Positions 1 to 5,723 of a stretch of 5,723 nt of DNA are shown in pieces. Where the stretch lies: positions 1 through 5,723 of the forward strand of contig DAIEFO010000154.1 of NCBI GenBank assembly GCA_027325475.1, written 5' to 3'. The translations under genes were made by a program, and so were the position numbers. The DNA is from Desulfobacteraceae bacterium. GTDB lineage: Bacteria; Desulfobacterota; Desulfobacteria; Desulfobacterales; Desulfatirhabdiaceae. Each line of letters opens with the position of its first letter. Positions within the stretch are counted from its first letter, which is position 1. A model generated the notes under the pieces. The model was not told the DNA's origin. It worked only from the letters and a program-made list of their open reading frames with translations, and ran no database searches.

Positions 1-1225
1 GCGCCTCGATCACCTTCAGCGTATCCCGGCTTTGCCCCTGAAGAGACAGCTCTGTTCCCTGAAAAACGCATCGGGAAAACCAGGTGCCGTCGGGAATCAG
101 CCGTGCAATTTCGTTAAAACATGTGAACAGCCGAGGTCTTAGCTTTACATAATCATCAATATCGGCGAACAGGGATTCCATTTTTTTCAGTGTATCACGG
201 CTTTTCTCAAGCGGCTGTACCTGCTGACGCAATTGCGTGGTTTCTTTTTTGAGCGCAGACACGACATCTTTTTCATGCTGAATCCGATGCTGCACACTGA
301 CCGTCCAGACAGCCAGCATGGCGGCGACACCGATAAGCACCGGAAGGAAAAGCTTCCATAGATGAAACGTCACCAGACGGGGAGGGCTTCCATTCAGCAA
401 AATCGGCTGCTGTCCGGAGAGCGGAACGCACAATGCCGCCACCCCCAGATTCTGGCGAACCGGCGGAAGCCACTCCAACGCATTTCGCACCGGATCAGGC
501 AGCGTCATCGCCGCCTCTTGAGACGGCCCGAGACAAACAACATCCTCCTGCGAAAGATGAAATCTGGTTTGCACCCAAGCCACTCTTGCGGCAGCCTCAG
601 CGTGATCGGCGCCCCCCTCCTGCCAGGCCGCAGAAAAGACACATCCGGTATTCTGATAAACCGCCAGTTCCATGCCGGCATTTTCAGCAGACACCATCAG
701 CCCCATCGGCATGGCATACTGCTGAAGACTCAGCCACGCTCCCAGCCCCAGAGAGACAGGGGAAAGCCCTTTCAGGGATTTTTCATGCCCGGTTTCCCGG
801 AAAATATCCAGAAGCGGCTGAATCTCCTTTCGCGGTGCATAGATGACCAGCGCATTGACGCTGCCATCCGGAATCCGGCATAAAAAAACGTCGTAAAAAA
901 TATCCTCCAGCGGCAGGTGACAGGTCATCGGCAGCGCGCTTTGAACCGACGACAGCGCATCTTCCATCGGCATGGGCGGCAGCGGCACATCGCGAACAAA
1001 AAACCGGTTTCTGGGCAACGCCAGAAATATCCGCCTGCCCTTCCGGGGAGACAGCTCCAGCAGAAACTTGCGCAGCGTTTCAGGATACGCTCCCTGCAAA
1101 ACTCCGGAAGGGGCCATGGCAGTTCCGGAAAGCGACAGGGCCCATGCGGAAACCGACTTCACCGCGCCGCAGTACTGCAACGTGTCCTTTTCCAGATAAA
1201 CGCCAAGAAATTCTTTTGTTATCAT
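1..1225 (-). CDS. gspL: T2SS inner-membrane protein GspL, 3' end outside the window
   Basis: GspL is a bitopic inner-membrane protein that recruits GspE by its cytoplasmic domain and partners GspM in the periplasm. Translating the minus strand by hand from ATG 1225 gives 408 codons without a stop to the window edge. The start is fixed by an in-frame TAA only 18 bases upstream. The N-terminal actin-like cytoplasmic domain (1-285) opens with FLGVYLEKDTLQY, lacking the Asp-x-Gly of nucleotide-binding PilM proteins. It contains the PilM/GspL-like region VRDVPLPPMPMEDALSSVQS (77-96) and VNALVIYAPRKEIQPLLDIF (123-142). One membrane helix spans about 289-311, followed by a charged coiled-coil-like stretch (about 312-352). 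A PilN-like periplasmic segment then begins: FNEIARLIPDGTWFSRCVFQ (370-389) and ELSLQGQSRDTLKVIEA (392-408). Typical GspL is about 380-410 residues, so this one is somewhat long. The position after gspK supports GspL; a PilM-PilN-like fusion is the structural alternative. Confidence 0.87.
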   Translation of the reverse strand, partial: MITKEFLGVYLEKDTLQYCGAVKSVSAWALSLSGTAMAPSGVLQGAYPETLRKFLLELSPRKGRRIFLALPRNRFFVRDVPLPPMPMEDALSSVQSALPMTCHLPLEDIFYDVFLCRIPDGSVNALVIYAPRKEIQPLLDIFRETGHEKSLKGLSPVSLGLGAWLSLQQYAMPMGLMVSAENAGMELAVYQNTGCVFSAAWQEGGADHAEAAARVAWVQTRFHLSQEDVVCLGPSQEAAMTLPDPVRNALEWLPPVRQNLGVAALCVPLSGQQPILLNGSPPRLVTFHLWKLFLPVLIGVAAMLAVWTVSVQHRIQHEKDVVSALKKETTQLRQQVQPLEKSRDTLKKMESLFADIDDYVKLRPRLFTCFNEIARLIPDGTWFSRCVFQGTELSLQGQSRDTLKVIEA

Positions 1226-1337
1226 AGATTCGAGATGTATTTAAGAAATGTTCTCACAGCGGCAACATGCCAAAACCGCCTTAAGAGCATTTTCGTATAT
1301 TTCGTAATTTAATCAATCATTATCGATGGAAAGCAGA
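1226..1337. other. gspK-gspL intergenic gap
   Basis: This 112-bp stretch is the longest non-coding one in an otherwise tightly packed operon. The half next to gspK (about 1285-1337) is clearly more AT-rich than the genes around it. It contains the direct repeat listed separately, and a small inverted repeat at 1261-1271 (GGCA-aca-TGCC). An alternative short stem pairs GCGG at 1259-1262 with CCGC at 1276-1279. Neither stem is followed by a T-run on the minus strand, so I do not call a terminator. No convincing -35/-10 pair with normal spacing was found: a TTGGCA on the minus strand has no good -10 partner. No Shine-Dalgarno sequence precedes the gspL ATG. An internal promoter or RNA structure is possible but unproven. 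Confidence 0.5.
1291..1306. repeat. Short direct repeat TTTCGTA x2
   Basis: Two exact copies of TTTCGTA at 1291-1297 and 1300-1306, nine bases start to start, in the AT-rich part of the gspK-gspL gap. A pair of spaced direct repeats in an otherwise non-coding gap could be a regulator site, but seven-base repeats in AT-rich DNA also arise by chance. Confidence 0.3.
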
Positions 1338-2204
1338 TTAACGAGACGCCTTATCCCTGCCTTCCTGCCCCGCAACCTGGGCTTCCAGCTCAGCCAGATG
1401 ATCATACGTCTCCGGATCGGCAACTCCAAACACCTGCTGACGGTCAACAACACTGAATCCGCCGGAAACATTCGCCAGAATCACATTCGTATAAAGATAT
1501 CCGTTGCCTTCTCCCGGAACCAGCATGCTGATGCGTTTACCCGTCTGCGAATTGAGCGTAAAAATTTCAGAAAGAGCATCCGGAACCGTACTTCCCTGCA
1601 CAGCCGTCGTCGTAACCATGACACGAGCCGTCAAATCGGTTTCGATCCGCTGCACCGGATCTCCCCAGAAGATATCCGGCGTCACCCCGATAACCAGCAA
1701 AAGTTCAGACAGCGAATTGAAAGGCCCGTCGGCAGGCAGGTAAGACAGACCTCTGGCCGCATACGCCGGTGCTTCGGCGCCATGCGGCCGCACCATATTA
1801 TCCGGGTCCCGCCAATCTAAAACAGCATCTGACACCGCATCCGCTTCGTCCTGATGCTTGTCACCCATCATGAGCGATATTTTCTGCTTGATTTCCCCGT
1901 CACTGGCCGAATTCAGATCGAGCCGGGAAGATTCCTTGTCCACCCGCACCCAGACGCCGATATTGTCCGGATACAGCCGAAACCACCGGCCGTTGGAACC
2001 GGTGCCATCCGGAACAGGCCAGGCATCGGTGGAAAAAAGTTGCGTCAGCGACAATATCGCCTGGCGCTGACGAAACGCCGACCAGGCGTTGCGGGAAATA
2101 TCGGCCTTTTGGCGGTTATGCGCCACATACTGGCTTGTCAGAAAACTGATCAGTACCAGCACCCACAATACCATCACCAGCACGCTGCCAGCGCGGGAAT
2201 CCAC
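1338..2204 (-). CDS. gspK: T2SS minor pseudopilin GspK (start uncertain)
   Basis: GspK is the large minor pseudopilin that caps the pseudopilus tip. Read from GTG 2204 it has 288 residues with a six-residue leader (MDSRAG); cleavage leaves SVLVMVLWVLVLISFL. The mature protein has Met, not Glu, at position 5, which is expected for GspK and fits its place at the tip, where no further subunit docks ahead of it. Family motifs: DKESSRLDLNSAS (89-101), AVLDWRDPDN (127-136) and NSLSELLLVIGVTPDIFWGD (163-182), typical of the GspK helical insert. The frame stays open upstream: TTG 2225 would give a 13-residue leader and ATG 2306 a 40-residue leader. ATG 2306 has a good AGGA six bases before it but overlaps gspJ by 67 bases. 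GTG 2204 was chosen on leader length; it has only a GGGGGA run directly against it. The stop is followed by a 112-bp gap before gspL. Confidence 0.88.
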   Translation of the reverse strand: MDSRAGSVLVMVLWVLVLISFLTSQYVAHNRQKADISRNAWSAFRQRQAILSLTQLFSTDAWPVPDGTGSNGRWFRLYPDNIGVWVRVDKESSRLDLNSASDGEIKQKISLMMGDKHQDEADAVSDAVLDWRDPDNMVRPHGAEAPAYAARGLSYLPADGPFNSLSELLLVIGVTPDIFWGDPVQRIETDLTARVMVTTTAVQGSTVPDALSEIFTLNSQTGKRISMLVPGEGNGYLYTNVILANVSGGFSVVDRQQVFGVADPETYDHLAELEAQVAGQEGRDKASR

Positions 2205-2239
2205 TCCCCCGGCATGCAGCGGCAACTGGAAGCACTGTC

Positions 2240-2974
2240 TTATTTTACGCTGCCAAATCCAAACGGGCTTATCACCTGCCCCGGCGTCCGAACCTGATAT
2301 ATCCATCGGTAATCCTGGGTTCTGGAACCCTTTTTGATCGTAATCGTAAGCATCATCCCGAACGGCGCGCCCGCGGAATCCGTCCCGCATTTCCAGTCAC
2401 TGTACCACTGTTTGGAATTATCCGGATTATACAGCGCCGCATCCGTATATGCCAGGCTGAAATCAACGATATCATGCAGTTCACTGACCAGATACCCGTC
2501 GTCAGACTGACTTATCCCTTTGGCGGCATCCCTGGAATCTCCCAGATCATCCAGACGCGTCACTGGCTGCAGATAGATTCGAAGAATACCCTGCGCGGCG
2601 TCGAACTGATATCTGGCCCACAACAACCCCTGCACGGCCGACCCCTGCGGCGCATACATCGTCAAAAACGAAAGGGTATCCCCCGAACCGCAGAAATAGC
2701 TGTCGGGCTTTATCTGCGCCGAACCAAACAGGTTCGCCGTCGCCCGCGCGTTCAACTGATTTTCCAGAAGCGTCGGCAGGGCGGAAAGCATCTGCCGGGA
2801 CTCCCCTTCGGTTGAAGCACGCTCCCAGGCCTGCAACGTCAATCTGAACGCCATCATCAGAATCAGCGTCACCAGCGCCACCATGACCATGGCGACCAGA
2901 ATCTCCAGCAGCGTAAAACCTTCTGAAAACCCTTGGCGCCGCTTGTTTTCGGCAATCAAGCAACATGTTTTCAT
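2240..2974 (-). CDS. gspJ: T2SS minor pseudopilin GspJ
   Basis: Minor pseudopilin GspJ, partner of GspI and GspK in the tip complex. The start chosen is the ATG at 2974 because it overlaps the gspI stop as ATGA; a TTG at 3001 in the same frame would overlap gspI by 31 bases and is less likely. The 244-residue precursor has a 19-residue leader ending in Gly19; the mature protein begins FTLLEILVAMVMVALVTLIL with Glu5 at E24, and the membrane helix covers about 20-42. A GspJ-type MAFRLTLQAWERA region follows (41-53), then QMLSALPTLLENQLNA (61-76), a beta-rich body with ARYQFDAAQGILRIYLQPV (120-138) and the terminal MLTITIKKGSRTQDYRWIYQV (208-228). The mature part is about 225 residues, at the upper end of the family. 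Cys95 and Cys196 are the only cysteines of the mature protein and could pair. Two more (Cys4, Cys5) lie in the leader that is removed. Confidence 0.93.
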   Translation of the reverse strand: MKTCCLIAENKRRQGFSEGFTLLEILVAMVMVALVTLILMMAFRLTLQAWERASTEGESRQMLSALPTLLENQLNARATANLFGSAQIKPDSYFCGSGDTLSFLTMYAPQGSAVQGLLWARYQFDAAQGILRIYLQPVTRLDDLGDSRDAAKGISQSDDGYLVSELHDIVDFSLAYTDAALYNPDNSKQWYSDWKCGTDSAGAPFGMMLTITIKKGSRTQDYRWIYQVRTPGQVISPFGFGSVK

Positions 2975-3429
2975 GTGCTGCGATACCAGCGGTTGATACA
3001 AAATTCTTTTTCCCGGCGGTCTGTTGTATGGAACAAACAGAGTTTCAGCTCATACATGGCCGGAACCTGCATGGCATTGCGCCTGTTACCGGCGTCAAAT
3101 TCAAGCGGCTGCGCCGAAAATGTAAACCGCCAGCCCGGTTCTCCGTCAATCGGCTGGCTCACCGCATTTCCTTTGACCACCGTGTTAATCAGCACCGGAT
3201 CCGCCAGAATATTTCCAGCCAGACGCACCGCATCCAGGGTTTCATCCGCCTTGATCGCAATATTGCGGGAGACAGACAGAGCCTCAAAAATCGCTCCCAG
3301 AGAAATCCCCAGAATAATAAGCGCCACCACCACTTCAATCAGGGTGAAACCACCCTGCGCGGGGTGAATGGCTTCGCGTTGTTTTGCCATCCCGATATCG
3401 TCTTCCGGCAGGTTCTTCATGGTTGCCAT
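2971..3429 (-). CDS. gspI: T2SS minor pseudopilin GspI
   Basis: Minor pseudopilin GspI, which with GspJ and GspK forms the tip complex that starts pseudopilus assembly. Prepilin cleavage is expected between Gly27 and Phe28, giving mature FTLIEVVVALIILGISLGAI with Glu5 (E32). VALIILGISLGAIFEA is characteristic of GspI. The mature part is about 125 residues, matching the family. The leader is long (27 residues) when read from the ATG at 3429. Starts at 3420 (Met4) and 3390 (Met14) are possible; the Met14 start would give a 14-residue leader and has GGAAG about eleven bases upstream. I kept 3429 because it lies one base after the gspH stop, which fits the tight packing of this operon. The C-terminal half (EPGWRFTFSAQPLEF at 97-111, YELKLCLF at 126-133) fits the GspI globular fold. 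The TGA stop overlaps the gspJ ATG as ATGA. Confidence 0.92.
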   Translation of the reverse strand: MATMKNLPEDDIGMAKQREAIHPAQGGFTLIEVVVALIILGISLGAIFEALSVSRNIAIKADETLDAVRLAGNILADPVLINTVVKGNAVSQPIDGEPGWRFTFSAQPLEFDAGNRRNAMQVPAMYELKLCLFHTTDRREKEFCINRWYRST

Positions 3430-3430
3430 A

Positions 3431-3862
3431 TTATCCCGTCGTTACAATACCGGTCAGAATATCCACTCGAAAGACAAAAAACGGCTTGTTGCCAACCGCC
3501 AGCGTCACTTCCCCGCCGCTCGAACTGCCATCCGGATAGAAATAGATGGCATAGACATCGTTATCGATATTGGCCATGCCCTGCTGTTGCACCCGAATTT
3601 TTTCGGGGATATCCAGTTTGACCTGACGGCCCTCCACCCAGCAAAACCGATCCTGGGAGGATATGCAGAAGGCGACCGGACGTCCGGTGGATATGGATGC
3701 GCTCCGGGCCTTCTTGACAACCCCCATCATCTCGCTGGCGAATAACCGGCCTTCTTTCTGCGCAACCGACCTGCCCACGCTCAGATATACCAGTGAGCTG
3801 GAAATCGCGATCAGAAGCATCACCACCAGAAGTTCCAAAAATGTAAAACCGCGAGCATTCAT
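3431..3862 (-). CDS. gspH: T2SS minor pseudopilin GspH
   Basis: Minor pseudopilin of the GspH/FimT family, inserted in the inner membrane and incorporated near the pseudopilus tip. The 143-residue precursor has a five-residue leader (MNARG); prepilin peptidase should cut before Phe6, leaving FTFLELLVVMLLIA with Glu at mature position 5 (E10). The hydrophobic helix covers about 6-28. The C-terminal globular part shows the GspH pattern: KKARSASISTGRPVAFCI (50-67), a conserved-looking YAIYFYPDGSSSGGEVTL (104-121) and a final hydrophobic VFRVDILTGIV. Cys66 and Cys74 bracket one strand and could form a disulfide in the periplasm (inference). It sits where gspG would be expected, but it lacks GspG features: there is no Ca-binding C-terminal loop and no stretch like ALDMYRLDNGRYP. 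The start is TGATG-coupled to gspF and the stop is one base before gspI. A FimT-type pilin is the alternative, but the neighbours favour GspH. Confidence 0.9.
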   Translation of the reverse strand: MNARGFTFLELLVVMLLIAISSSLVYLSVGRSVAQKEGRLFASEMMGVVKKARSASISTGRPVAFCISSQDRFCWVEGRQVKLDIPEKIRVQQQGMANIDNDVYAIYFYPDGSSSGGEVTLAVGNKPFFVFRVDILTGIVTTG

Positions 3863-5070
3863 CAGAAAGCAATATCGTTGATGCCGAAAATCGCTGTCAG
3901 CATGGAAATCACCACCCCGCCGATCACAAGCCCCATCAGCAAAATAGCCAGGGGCTCCATCAGCGCCAGAAGGGATTTGATCTTCGATTGTACGCGGGCG
4001 TCCAGATCATCGGCTACCGATGTCAGCATTTCACCGATTTTTCCGGTTTCCTCGCCCAGCGCCACCATCTGAACCGCCATGGCAGGAAAGATTTTCTGCT
4101 CTTTCATGAGCGCGCTGATACGCTTTCCTTCCTTGACCTGTCTGAAAATATCCTCGGCTGCCTGGCGCACCACCACATTGCTGACAACATCCCGAACAAT
4201 CGAAAGCCCCTTTAACAGCGGCACCCCGCTTTGCACCAGGGTGCCCAGCGTTCGGGCAAAACGGCCCACCTGGATGTCCATCAGCAAATCCCCCAGCAGC
4301 GGCAGATGAATGCCTATCCGGTCGAGCCGTTCTTTTCCATATGGCGACCGCGAAAAGCGCCAGCCTCCGCCCACCACTGCGGCGATACCCAGAAGCCCCG
4401 CCCACCACCAGCTTTGCAGCAGCCCGCTGGCCTCGATCAGCACCCGAGTGCTGAACGGTATTTTCTGCCCCAGATCATTAAAGATGGCGGCAAATCGGGG
4501 CACCACAAAGCCCATGACCACCCCCACCGACACCATACCGATCATCATGAGAATGGCGGGATAAATGGAGCTGGAAATGATATATTTACGGATCTCCTCG
4601 GAGCGCTCTAAAAAACCGGCCAGTTTGTCCATGACATCCGGCAGAATGCCTCCCACCTCCCCGACCCGCACCATGTTGACGTAGAGTTCGTTGAAATCGT
4701 CACTTCTGTCGCCCATGGCATCGGAAAGGCTTTTTCCGCTCTGAAGGGATTCCTTGAGATACGTCGCCATGCCGCACAGCGTTTTCGATTCACTGGTCTG
4801 AACGATGATGGTCAGGGCCCTGTCCATCGGCAGACCGGATTTCATCAAGTGAGCCATCTCGCGGGTAATGGTCAACAGGTCCTTGCTGTTTAAAGTGCGG
4901 GTGGACTTTTTGAACAAAAGCTGCAGGGACGGTTTTTCATCCATCCAGCGGACCAGAGTCAGCCCTTTGGATTGAAGGAACAAAATCACATCATCCCTGG
5001 AACCGGCCTCCCGGCTGTCGATCCGCCGGCGCCCCTGGCTGTTGATGACTTCATAGGAAAAGCGCGGCAT
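3862..5070 (-). CDS. gspF: T2SS inner-membrane platform protein GspF
   Basis: Polytopic inner-membrane protein of the GspF/PilC family; it forms the platform on which GspE acts to add pseudopilin subunits. The 402-residue length is normal for the family. The N-terminal cytoplasmic segment (1-60, MPRFSYEVINSQGRRR...) is followed by two GspF domains at about 66-188 and 268-391. Each carries the same signature: MKSGLPMDRAL (76-86) paired with VQSGVPLLKGL (279-289), and MVRVGEVGGILPDVM (133-147) paired with MVALGEETGKIGEML (335-349). Hydrophobic membrane segments lie at about 168-191, 222-236 and 367-395, the usual three. The ATG at 5070 shares one base with the gspE stop (TGATG) and has a weak GAGAG about ten bases upstream, so translation probably depends partly on coupling to gspE. 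The TGA stop overlaps the gspH ATG in the same way. No gspG follows, which is unusual. Confidence 0.97.
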   Translation of the reverse strand: MPRFSYEVINSQGRRRIDSREAGSRDDVILFLQSKGLTLVRWMDEKPSLQLLFKKSTRTLNSKDLLTITREMAHLMKSGLPMDRALTIIVQTSESKTLCGMATYLKESLQSGKSLSDAMGDRSDDFNELYVNMVRVGEVGGILPDVMDKLAGFLERSEEIRKYIISSSIYPAILMMIGMVSVGVVMGFVVPRFAAIFNDLGQKIPFSTRVLIEASGLLQSWWWAGLLGIAAVVGGGWRFSRSPYGKERLDRIGIHLPLLGDLLMDIQVGRFARTLGTLVQSGVPLLKGLSIVRDVVSNVVVRQAAEDIFRQVKEGKRISALMKEQKIFPAMAVQMVALGEETGKIGEMLTSVADDLDARVQSKIKSLLALMEPLAILLMGLVIGGVVISMLTAIFGINDIAF

Positions 5071-5723
5071 CAGCGGGTCACTCTCAGCACTTCTTCATAA
5101 GTGGTAATGCCTTTTTGAACCTTATCCATGCCATCGGCCCGGAGCGAAATCATCCCGTGCTGGATAGCGGCCCTGAAGATTTCATTGCGATCGGAACCCC
5201 GGACAATCTCATGCTGAATCAGCTCGTCGATCGGCAGAAGTTCATAGATTCCCAATCGTCCCCGGTATCCCGACCCTGCACATTCCTTGCAGCCCACGCC
5301 TTTCGCATAGGAAGGCGCAATTTCAGAGGGCGCCAGATCCAGTTCCTTCGCCAGCACCTGACGTTCTTCCTCAGACAGGTGAAATATTTTTTTACACTGC
5401 GGACACACCCGGCGCACCAGACGCTGGGCCAGCACAGCCACCACCGAAGATGCGATCAGAAAACGCTCGACGCCCATATCTTCCAGCCGGGAAATAGCGC
5501 CGGCCGCGTCGTTGGTATGAAGCGTAGAAAACACCACATGGCCGGTCAACGCCGCCTGAATGGCAATTTCCGCGGTTTCGAGATCCCGGATTTCTCCGAC
5601 CAGCATGACATCCGGATCCTGGCGCAAAAACGTTCGCAGACAATGGGCAAATGTCAGGCCGATTTTAGGCTGCACCTGAACCTGGTTGACGCCGTCCATC
5701 TGGTATTCAACCGGATCTTCCAC
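5070..5723 (-). CDS. gspE: T2SS assembly ATPase GspE, C-terminal part (5' end outside the window)
   Basis: Cytoplasmic AAA-like secretion ATPase of the GspE/PilB family; it hydrolyses ATP to drive pseudopilus assembly through GspF and is held at the inner membrane by GspL. Only the last 217 codons are present. The first codon in the window is a GTG coding an internal Val, not a start, and the Walker A loop lies upstream outside the window. Visible family motifs (numbered from the window edge): Asp box EDPVEY at 2-7, Walker B region QDPDVMLVGEIRD at 35-47, His box TGHVVFSTLHTND at 60-72, and the zinc-binding tetracysteine as CPQC (C107, C110) and CKEC (C145, C148). The tetracysteine is typical of GspE/PilB and usually absent from PilT retraction ATPases. 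The end, around GMISLRADGMDKVQKGITTYEEVLRVT, is the usual GspE terminus. The stop overlaps the gspF start by one base (TGATG). It is assigned to T2SS rather than type IV pili because of the gspF-H-I-J-K-L genes behind it. Confidence 0.96.
   Translation of the reverse strand: MEDPVEYQMDGVNQVQVQPKIGLTFAHCLRTFLRQDPDVMLVGEIRDLETAEIAIQAALTGHVVFSTLHTNDAAGAISRLEDMGVERFLIASSVVAVLAQRLVRRVCPQCKKIFHLSEEERQVLAKELDLAPSEIAPSYAKGVGCKECAGSGYRGRLGIYELLPIDELIQHEIVRGSDRNEIFRAAIQHGMISLRADGMDKVQKGITTYEEVLRVTR

Noticed and set aside
1255..1280. Sigma-54-like promoter or terminator hairpin upstream of gspL
   Set aside because: The GG and GC elements on the minus strand are about 8 bases apart instead of about 12, and the stems are short and have no following T-run.
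362..1312. Several open frames on the + strand (362-883, 433-846, 917-1312) and a minus-strand one at 273-473
   Set aside because: They lie opposite or out of frame with gspL, whose 408-codon frame is continuous and shows GspL motifs. Their translations are Arg/His/Pro-rich with no recognisable domain.
1338..2390. gspK starting at 2390
   Set aside because: It would overlap gspJ by 151 bases and place 68 residues before the prepilin cleavage site.
2240..3001. gspJ starting at TTG 3001
   Set aside because: It would overlap gspI by 31 bases; ATG 2974 forms an ATGA overlap and gives a more normal leader.
1326..5000. Many + strand and alternate minus-strand open frames across gspK to gspF
   Set aside because: All are inside the well-supported T2SS genes, and their translations have low-complexity composition and no family motifs.
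5721..5723. GTG at the window edge as the gspE start
   Set aside because: It codes the Val before the Asp-box EDPVEY inside the ATPase domain; the N-terminal domain and Walker A must lie upstream outside the window.
1..5723. Type IV pilus operon instead of T2SS
   Set aside because: A GspK with DWRDPD-type motifs and the H-I-J-K-L order are specific to T2SS; no PilT, PilM/N/O/P/Q set or PilX/PilY is present.

Overview
The window is one stretch of a type II secretion system (T2SS, general secretory pathway) operon, read entirely from the minus strand. In transcription order (right to left) it holds the C-terminal part of the assembly ATPase gene gspE, then complete gspF, gspH, gspI, gspJ and gspK, then the first 408 codons of gspL, which runs off the left edge. 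Apart from the short gaps between genes, the whole window is coding. I saw no RNA gene, insertion sequence, CRISPR array, phage gene or clear terminator.

Layout by position: 5723-5070 gspE (5' part outside the window), 5070-3862 gspF, 3862-3431 gspH, 3429-2971 gspI, 2974-2240 gspJ, about 2204-1338 gspK, a 112-bp AT-rich gap at 1337-1226, and 1225-1 gspL. The E/F and F/H junctions are TGATG one-base overlaps, H/I is a one-base gap and I/J is an ATGA overlap, so the first five genes are probably translationally coupled. The spacing loosens at J/K and is widest at K/L.

How the parts work together (established family knowledge): GspE is the cytoplasmic hexameric ATPase, and GspF is the inner-membrane platform that GspE drives. 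GspH, I, J and K are minor pseudopilins cleaved by a prepilin peptidase (GspO/PilD, not in this window). I, J and K form the tip complex of the periplasmic pseudopilus. GspL ties GspE to the membrane. The pseudopilus is thought to push folded exoproteins through the outer-membrane secretin GspD, which is also not in this window.

The organism is a Gram-negative bacterium. The moderately GC-rich sequence, the divergent GspL and the Desulfobacterota-like feel of the proteins suggest a deltaproteobacterium (Desulfobacterota). That is an impression from sequence style, with low confidence, not a search result.

The most notable points are the absence of the major pseudopilin gene gspG from its usual place between gspF and gspH, and a GspL whose periplasmic end reads more like type IV pilus PilN. 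The K/L gap is the only non-coding stretch of any size. I do not see a wholly new system here.
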